Of a stretch of 14,045 nucleotides of DNA, positions 7,692 to 14,045 are shown piece by piece. Source of the DNA: Phoronis ovalis (lineage: Eukaryota > Phoronida > Phoronidae); NCBI GenBank assembly GCA_028565635.1, contig JAOXYB010034584.1, forward strand, positions 1-14,045, read 5' to 3'. How positions within the stretch are numbered: position 1 is the stretch's first letter; every line of letters starts with the position of its first letter. The translations under genes were made by a program, and so were the position numbers. The notes under the pieces were generated by a model. The model saw nothing but the letters and a program-made list of their open reading frames with translations. It did no database searches and was not told where the DNA came from.

Positions 7692-9396
7692 GTTCCTCTA
7701 AAAAAACTATGAAATCATTTTAATAATATGAGCATGCCTTGAGTTTTGCAACATCAAGTAAATTGTTACTGTCAATAGAACCGACGTTCATATTAATATG
7801 AGTGAAGCAGTGAATGGTAATAAATTATCTTTTTCAGATAACAAGTTATTCTATACCGTGTTAGCGTTAGGTATGTAATTAAGATAATGCCTGCAGCCCA
7901 CAGAAACGTATACATGTACATATGTGATTTTTTTTTTTAGCATTCGTTCCGCGGAAATTGCATTAATACTAACATTGACTTTATTGCAGACATGGAACTT
8001 CAAACGTGAAAGGTAATTGGGATCAGCACGCAAACTATTATTTTATGCATATGCAAATCTTGTTTATGAGTAATTATATTGGAAAATAATTGAAGAGACG
8101 TCCTCATATTGGTTGTCTTGAGTTGACGTTTTTTACAGAGTATGATTTGGTATTTTAAAGGTAATTCTACATTTTCTACTACAGTTATGGCTTGCATGCA
8201 TGTTTCTTTAGAAAAAATGTATGATGTTGACCTTCTTCAGTAATTGTTTTGAAATGTTAGGAAAGAATGTGAACGCTAGGCAATCTGTTATAGTACTCTT
8301 ATCAATTTGAGAATCACAGCACGGGGAACTAAAAACTAAAACAGATGATTGCATTTGTGTTGCCTAATAAACATTTAACGCCTATAACAACGTTTAATGT
8401 TGCAACTTTATTTAGACATGATATGACATGACAAGAGTATGTATTTACATTTATTGTTATTTAAATGGAACACCTGAAGCGATTCAGTATTATATATATA
8501 TATATATATATTGACGAATACAAAATCTTACATCTGAAGCTTAACAATCTAACAAACTACTAAATGAAAATAATATACTGTACAAATCTATGTGTTGAAT
8601 ATTATTTTTGCACAGTTAAAAATACGATTTAGACATCTATTCGACGAAAGTTACAACGTTGTGAAATCTTGTGTAAATATAAGGCTTATGAAGTGTCATA
8701 TGCTTGTAAAGAGTTGTTTGTGCACCGACAGTGTTAAATATTGCTTTCCAATTATAATAACTGGTTCACATATCATGTTTACGTACATAGTGAAAATAAA
8801 TCATAAACTATTAGTCTTATATGTAATTTGTTGTCTAAGCATATATTTCGTTCGAAAATCAAGTAATATACTCGTAATAAAAACAAACGTCCGTGCTTGA
8901 AGTTTACTGAGACTGCGAGTCATTGCATTCGTTATTAAAAGGTGTCACATATCAACACGATTTTAGAAAAAGAGCATATATCAAATAATAAAATTACATC
9001 AATCTACTGATCATGAGTATCTGGCACTAGTCACTACTGCCTATCAAATGACTAGTTACATGCACTTACATGCATCAGTTTGACGGTCCACGCATGTTTC
9101 TTTCTCCTTAGTCATTATTAAGTTATTTCCATATATATAAGTTCGTTTAAAGTTTTGTAGTTAGTTATACATATATGTAGATATGGTATAAACATAAATC
9201 TATCTATATGAATACACTAGGAATTATTTAATCCAATACATCCACATTGGATAAGTATACGCATATATATATGTTTGTGACAATGATGTAACAATCAATG
9301 AATTGCAACGGTTGCTTAATGAATTGAGTACTAGGTGGAGAATTAGTACTGGCATATATAAATATATTAAATTACTATCAGCTTAATTATTTACAG
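7692..9396. other. No firm gene; isolated splice-like signals and (TA)n
   Basis: AT-rich sequence. The frame at 8592-8900 (102 codons, starting near an acceptor-like ATTTTTGCACAG) has no recognisable domain, and about one frame of this length is expected by chance in such DNA. A branch site, acceptor and donor set at 7967-8014 is described under findings. Leader exons of the plus-strand KCNE-like gene may lie here. Confidence 0.4.
8491..8510. repeat. (TA)10 microsatellite
   Basis: Twenty bases of alternating TA, uninterrupted. Confidence 0.95.
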
Positions 9397-9438
9397 AATC
9401 ATGTGCATTATTTATTTTTTAGCAAAATTGGAATATTA

Positions 9439-9819
9439 ATGTGCATCATGCCCTCTGTAAACAGCACGCAAGAATGCAATGTGACTTGTCCGCACAATAC
9501 CCAGCTGAACAGCACAGAGGCTCTTCCGGACCTCAACAAACTGTCAACTATCTTCAACAGAAGTAGAGACACTGATGAGATTAATGGGCTATCAGGTTAC
9601 AATGAGCTACATGCTTTTGTGTATATTCTAGTGGTGATATTGTTTTATGCCTCAGTCTTATTGGTGTTAATGTTAAAATACATGAGAACAGAAAGGAATA
9701 ATGCAAGATACAATTATTATTATGAAGAATTCGTGAAAAGAGATAGGTTCCGTAAGATTGTAATAACACAAGAAGGAATGTATACCCCGAAAACAAAAAG
9801 GAAAGAGACAGCAGTATAG
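9439..9819 (+). CDS. KCNE-like (MinK-related) single-pass membrane protein
   Basis: 126 codons from the first ATG; the ATG at 9448 has the better context (A at -3) and would give 123. The ectodomain (residues 1-59) has four N-glycosylation sequons (N8, N14, N24, N40) and no clear signal peptide. One membrane helix spans about 60-79. FVYILVVILFYASVLLVLML followed by KYMRTER closely follows the KCNE4 pattern YILxVxxFYxxxLxxxMLxYM(K/R)(S/T)xR. The cytosolic tail carries aromatic YNYYYEEF where KCNEs have the DP(F/Y)xxY region, and ends KRKETAV, a class I PDZ-ligand form. KCNE proteins are beta subunits that set gating of voltage-gated K+ channels. Their size (about 100-180 residues), type I topology and single coding exon with a 5'-leader intron all fit: an acceptor TTATTTATTTTTTAG ends at 9422. 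Similarity rests on a short segment, so confidence is moderate. Confidence 0.6.
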   Translation: MCIMPSVNSTQECNVTCPHNTQLNSTEALPDLNKLSTIFNRSRDTDEINGLSGYNELHAFVYILVVILFYASVLLVLMLKYMRTERNNARYNYYYEEFVKRDRFRKIVITQEGMYTPKTKRKETAV

Positions 9820-10766
9820 CTAGTGTGCGGTAGAATACCACTGCGTATATAATATCTGATAAAAGCAACAACGAGCATTTGAATTAGAGAGTGCATTTTG
9901 CCTTCTCTCCCTTTAAATGTGTTTGTGATGGAAAAATAGGTTTCGAGTGATAACGAGGCAAGAGTAGGATAACATTACATCCGAAAAGCTTAATTAATTT
10001 ACCTATGTGGAGGAGTCTATTTTGAAGTTATTATGATTAAAAAAATGTATGTAATTCTGGCGCCCAATTTCCTTATTTGTCATTTTTTTACTCGTAAATG
10101 GGCGCTATTGATCATAAATTTTAAAATATTCAAATTAGTATCACTTAAATACTTCATGTTATATTTTTAAATATTAATCATAACTTTGTAACAAACATAC
10201 GGGAGTATTTAGCCGCTGCGACATTTATCATGATTCGTGACTAGACAAATTTTAGTCAGTATATCAGGGTGAACATAGCTCACTCTGCTGAATACCATGC
10301 TATTACAAATATATTAATATAAGGTCAAACAAAAACAAGTTCGAAAGATCATGAGTAATAAGTATTTAATGTTGCTAATTAGGCTGCGTCTATAACTAGA
10401 TCATTTACATATAATCTGAGCTACAAATATAGTATTACAATTATCGAAAAGCATCTGTTTTACACGAATTAAACAAGGGAAGTCACAAAAACAATCAAGG
10501 AATTGATTTCACTGGGGAATTACTCGTCGTGCGAATCATTTCTCGCGGATCGATTACCTTGATGCGACTAGTATCTGTATAGGCTACAGATTTTATATAT
10601 TATATAAAAATATGCTTTCAAGAAACATAATGTCGTCATTAGTAGCCAGCTATTATAACCCGTGTTGCATACAAACCCAATTTAGCGGTACACATCTGCT
10701 GCGTTGACTAAAAAAAAAGATGCAACGTTTTTTAACAAAAAAAAGACAAGGATCTAACTAGCTTAT
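9820..10766. other. 3' flank of the KCNE-like gene, no further gene
   Basis: AT-rich sequence. ATTAAA at 10036-10041, the commonest variant polyadenylation signal, lies about 220 bases after the stop and could end the transcript. No canonical AATAAA is closer on the plus strand. Nothing else is recognised. Confidence 0.4.
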
Positions 10767-10769
10767 ATG

Positions 10770-10819
10770 CAATATGTAATGTAATGTAATATGTAATATG
10801 TAATGTAATATGTAATATA
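10770..10819. repeat. Imperfect TAATG/TAATATG microsatellite
   Basis: Interleaved TAATG and TAATATG units form a 50-base tract at the 3' side of the reverse-transcriptase fragment. In the fragment's reading frame they encode the meaningless YITYYITYYILHYITY tail, showing that the coding relic has ended. Confidence 0.85.
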
Positions 10820-11188
10820 CCGAACGCAGGCTAATACAAAGCCTCTATATTCGGGTCTAATAAAATGTCTACTAAAAATATCCTCATCTAAATAAAGAAC
10901 GGTTCTCCTTATCATACCCAGAATTTGATTAGCTTTATTAACTTTTTCGTTAATGTGATCACTAAACAACAATTTAGAATCAATTACAACTCCGATATCC
11001 TTTTCATTCGATACATGAGTAAGAGAGTGTGCCCTTCCATTGTTATCAAGCATTGTGTAATCATATCCATTATCATTTGATCCAACAGTTAATATTTTGC
11101 ATTTGTCTGGGTGAAATTTTAATAACCAGGTATTGGACCAATCCACTAAACTATTCAAATCAATTTGCATCTGATCAGAAGCACACAT
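10815..11188 (-). mobile_element. LINE reverse-transcriptase fragment (CR1/Jockey-like)
   Basis: The minus-strand frame carries about 125 residues of the C-terminal part of a non-LTR retrotransposon reverse transcriptase. Diagnostic blocks are DLNSLVDWSNTWLLKFHPDK, then CKIL, NEKDIGVVIDSKLLFSDHI and KANQILGMIRRTVLYLDEDIF. The catalytic FADD box normally just upstream is absent, so the copy is 5'-truncated at about 11186. After DEDIF the usual LYKxLVRPxLEY is shortened to SRHFIRPEYRG, indicating a deletion, and the frame then dissolves into the microsatellite. This is a dead relic. The clade is inferred from the WSxxWxLxFxPDKCK wording and was not tested. Confidence 0.85.
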
Positions 11189-11389
11189 ATGTTATGTATC
11201 TCTGAATAACACTAAATGTGATTATAACATATATGCATCTGAAATTTAAAAAATGGTTATGTTCATACAAATTTGAGGTTCTGACAGGAAGGATTATTTC
11301 TAAATCATCGTGCCGAGCCTTTACCAGTCCGCGAATTATCCCAATTCCACTCGAGTAATAAATCGCCATCTGGTGGTAACCATGCACAT
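11175..11389 (-). other. Weak candidate exon with a good acceptor
   Basis: On the minus strand, AACTTTATTACAG (AG at 11391-11390) is followed by a 71-codon open frame containing SSGIGIIRGLVKARHDDLEI and LPVRTSNLYEH, less AT-rich than its surroundings. No convincing donor or family was found. It abuts the LINE fragment and could equally be part of an older element. Confidence 0.15.
11364..11376 (-). promoter_or_regulatory. CTCF-like core motif
   Basis: The minus strand reads CCACCAGATGGCG, an exact match to the CTCF core CCASYAGRKGGCR. It also contains an E-box (CAGATG). Occupancy cannot be judged from sequence. Confidence 0.35.
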
Positions 11390-12505
11390 CTGTAATAAAG
11401 TTGGACTATAAACGAATAACTTTAGTTTAATGTTTTCTCCAGCGTAGCAAGCAGCTTCAGAAATCAAACAAAAACTGCATCCAAAAAATGAGAGAGTTAA
11501 CAACTTAAGATACAAATATATGGATTACAGGTGTACTTGAAAAGTAGTCTAGGCATCTTTATATTCACTTCAAAGAGAATGTTCAATTTTTATGTATTAT
11601 ATTTCTATGTTTGCGTATTATAGTCAAACAATTTAATGCGATAAAATTCTTTGATAATGAGTTTATTTTTTTTACTTTACAAAATAATGAACAAGTTTGC
11701 CCTTGCACTGAAGCCTACCATTAATAATTAGCGTATCTTAACTAATTATAAATAAAATCCAATGATTGTTTAGATAAACATAATAACACGGTTTCTTATC
11801 AAACAACAAAATGATTTAATTTTTTGTCCGATTTTTGTTTTGGCCTGCTTTTAACTGCCTATCTTGTGTTTGTCATGTTAGCACAACAATGCTTTGATAT
11901 TGACAACATGGTGTAGTAAAAATACCAAAACTACGCACTCGAACAATGCCTTGACTCGTAACCCCTTTACAAATCATTATCTCTTTTTAAAGAGATTAAA
12001 ATAGTCGATTAAATGCTTTTTACAAATCTATACAAACACAAACAATTAATACATTTTACGCGTCAATAAAATGTTTTATATGAAAAGAATAATAGTGTGT
12101 GACATTTATTTGTAAATTGGTATCGTTAATAGTGAACTATAGGTGTATATATACACCACGCATCAAACACGCCTTGCCCCGTATGCCCATGGCATTTATG
12201 TATCATCTAGGCACGCACACATCGAGGATACGAAATCACGTACATCATTCGTATACAATATATACCCAAGGGACGTACAAAGTAAGTAAATGTAGAAGAA
12301 AAAGTCCTTTAAATACTGCATAATTAAGTATATTTGTAACATTTTCTGCAGAGCAATGTTTGAAAATATATTCATCGAACGAATGAAAAATTCAGCTGGG
12401 CAGAGACTATCACAAATGCTGAATGAGTGCTTATGCAAGCATTTGCTAGATTCCTGTCCCGCGGCTCTTTGCCGTGTACTACTTGAACCGTTTAGTCAGA
12501 GTTAA
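11390..12505. other. No gene supported
   Basis: AT-rich DNA. A frame at 12099-12323 with a possible donor (CAAA|GTAAGT at about 12270) and a minus-strand frame at 12196-12438 starting from TTG have no recognisable content. No RNA gene or clear repeat was seen. Confidence 0.45.
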
Positions 12506-12523
12506 CCCCCCCCCCCCACCCCC
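12506..12523. repeat. C-tract (C12-A-C5)
   Basis: A run of 12 C, one A and 5 C in an otherwise AT-rich region. The opposite strand is a G-tract. It is about 110 bases upstream of the candidate start at 12636. Confidence 0.95.
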
Positions 12524-12635
12524 GTCACACTTTAGGTAATGCCGACGTGTAGTATTAATTAAAAATAGATTTGCCCGATATTTGTTCAATGATTTGTTGA
12601 CTTTTCAGTGCAGTTTACAAAATCACAGATAACAG

Positions 12636-12870
12636 ATGTCTAGCCTGGAGGTGACCAAGATCCAGACAGATTATTTTTTTAATCAACAGGTAATTTAACC
12701 ATACACTTAAAATTCACTGCCACGGTCGAAGCACAGCTCATTATGTGGTAAAGCCGACCCCAATAGACACATAATAGAACGTCGCATGCATGGTTAACCC
12801 CGTGACCATATGAGGTCTTCTCCAACAGAAAAACAAGGGGGAAGCTTCTGTTCACAAACCTAGAAAAAAG
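12636..12870 (+). CDS. Candidate first two coding exons of a plus-strand gene
   Basis: Exon 12636-12689 reads MSSLEVTKIQTDYFFNQQ with less AT-rich codons than the background and ends at CAG|GTAATT. Exon 12829-12870 lies between acceptor TCTTCTCCAACAG and a perfect donor AAAG|GTAAGT; its 42 bases keep phase 0 and read KNKGEASVHKPRKK. An in-frame TAA two codons before the ATG and a strong acceptor (TTGACTTTTCAG, AG ending at 12608) suggest a spliced 5' leader. The product would start soluble, with a basic cluster KPRKK. TDYFF loosely recalls the TD-aromatic core of PCNA-interacting degrons, but the Gln and hydrophobic residue of a PIP box are not in register. An acceptor at 13009 opens a further phase-0 frame of about 49 codons. 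The family is unknown. Confidence 0.3.
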
Positions 12871-14045
12871 GTAAGTTCATTAACGTGTTATAACTAGGAT
12901 CGCAATATGTTTGTTGCCTTTAAATATTTTGTACCGGCATGCACGTTTAGAACTTACAACCTATGTCATAAGGTGAAAATACAGGCACATTTTTGTAAAT
13001 CAACCTTAGGACGTCAACAGATTTAAAACACGGAGTGATGTTACACATCTTAATAGGAATACAAGATTAAGCATCGTCTACGAATTTAAAATAACGTACA
13101 CTTTAATTTCAAAAGACATAATTCATGATAAATGTCATGCTACACAAAGCGTCATGTGATTTAATTTTTATCACAACTATTTTTGATTGACAGATAACAA
13201 GGCTGTGTACCAGATAATAACAATAATATGAACATGAATAACAATACTGAATATTGTCAATATATACTGATATATTTTAATTTTAATAACATCATAAATA
13301 TAACATATATATAGGTACCTAGTAGACATGTTTATGCTGATTATATCTTTAATGGAATTTATCGTTTCTGGTAGTTAATAAATAAATACAAGTATATTGC
13401 ATATGCAATTGCTTATAATAAAGTGTCAAACCAAGAATATGGTATTTTTATTTGATACCCTTGATCAAGTGGTGAACGATAATATAAAAACCCAAATGTC
13501 CCTTTAAAATTCTTTACATTCTAAAAATATAATTAATGACGTCCCATAATGTTATTCGGAAATCTTATAAACACTAGGAATAATTGTTTTGTTGAGGTTA
13601 TTGTGATATATTAATGAGATTATTAAGACGGCATATGTGCAGCTATAGTCATGCTTCACTGTTATCATATCAGTTAAATGACAGTTTGTTAAGCTGTCCC
13701 TACAGTAGCGTTATTACTTATAAATATATCCACGTGTGCTTGTCTGATAGTTGTCTAGCAATATTGATATATGAATAGATATTGGCTACTATGTAGTCGA
13801 ACATTTCAGTAGTCATATGACCCCAATAAATTGAAATTATTAAGGCAAGCTAGGTAAATTCATGAAATTGACTTTAAAATGTTATCTTTTATATGACATA
13901 CTTCTCCCGGACTTATCTTTCCAAATCTCATCAGCCTGAGAGAATGATGTTTCTTTAGAAAACCGCCAGATGGCATTAGTAATTAATGGTACTGTTGATT
14001 AATTTAAATTTATTCGAATAAGAAGTGCAAACACATAATATATAT
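12871..14045. other. No firm gene; possible intron of the 12636 gene
   Basis: AT-rich sequence. Apart from the 13010-13159 open frame and a good pyrimidine-rich acceptor near 13934 (TCTTTCCAAATCTCATCAG), nothing recognisable is present. Confidence 0.4.
13963..13975 (+). promoter_or_regulatory. CTCF-like core motif, near match
   Basis: CCGCCAGATGGCA matches the CTCF core except for G at position 3, a tolerated change in many sites. It shares CCAGATGGC with the motif at 11364 on the other strand. Confidence 0.3.

Noticed and set aside
8592-8900. 102-codon plus-strand frame
   Set aside because: No domain, AT-driven composition, and a frame of this length is expected about once by chance here. 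The acceptor-like ATTTTTGCACAG keeps a small doubt.
9403-9438. Upstream extension of the KCNE-like frame from GTG
   Set aside because: GTG is not a usual animal start, and the segment contains the acceptor TTTATTTTTTAG, so it is mostly intron.
9581-9871. Minus-strand 96-codon frame with hydrophobic stretches
   Set aside because: Antisense of the KCNE-like coding exon, which has the recognisable motif.
12196-12438. 80-codon minus-strand frame
   Set aside because: It begins at TTG, and no motif, splice border or related protein was recognised.

Overview
This window is AT-rich eukaryotic DNA from an animal, most likely an invertebrate and plausibly a mollusc or other lophotrochozoan (an inference from the proteins and repeats, not proven). 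Coding sequence is sparse, split by introns with GT/AG borders, and set among tandem repeats, decayed dispersed repeats and a LINE remnant. There is no bacterial-style operon structure.

Positions 1-2642, minus strand: the 5' part of a mucolipin (TRPML lysosomal cation channel) gene. Four exons were assembled by eye: 2642-2478 (N-terminal polybasic segment and start of S1), 2165-1974 (end of S1 and first part of the luminal domain), 776-623 (luminal domain) and about 183-107 (luminal domain, less certain). The reading phase agrees across every junction and the peptides align in order with the mucolipin family. S2-S6, the pore and the C-terminus lie beyond the left edge. The introns hold a perfect 7-bp satellite (1-84) and a pair of diverged ~130-bp direct repeats flanking the third exon.

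Positions 2643-4312: upstream DNA, with an exact composite ETS/CRE element (4035-4049, CCGGAAGTGACGTCA on the minus strand), a good candidate for the mucolipin promoter. A 40-codon plus-strand ORF at 3078 with a hydrophobic core is only a weak candidate.

Positions 4313-4552, minus strand: a 79-codon single-pass membrane protein, either a small gene or a last exon. Positions 4553-9396 hold no firm gene. They contain a 27-bp tandem repeat (4811-4897), a GGTCA-rich decayed repeat (about 5545-5925), three identical 70-bp tandem units followed by a decayed one (7386-7688), a (TA)10 tract, and an isolated strong splice-site set near 7967-8012.

Positions 9439-9819, plus strand: a 126-codon single-pass membrane protein resembling the KCNE (MinK-related) potassium-channel beta subunits, most like KCNE4 around the membrane segment, with an intron acceptor just upstream and a C-terminal PDZ-ligand-like ETAV. 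This is the most interesting object here because KCNE proteins are mostly discussed in chordates.

Positions 9820-14045: a LINE reverse-transcriptase fragment on the minus strand (about 10815-11188) running into a microsatellite, a C-tract, two CTCF-like core motifs (11364 and 13963), and a possible first pair of coding exons of a plus-strand gene (12636-12689 and 12829-12870). The genes show no evident common pathway, although two of them concern ion channels.
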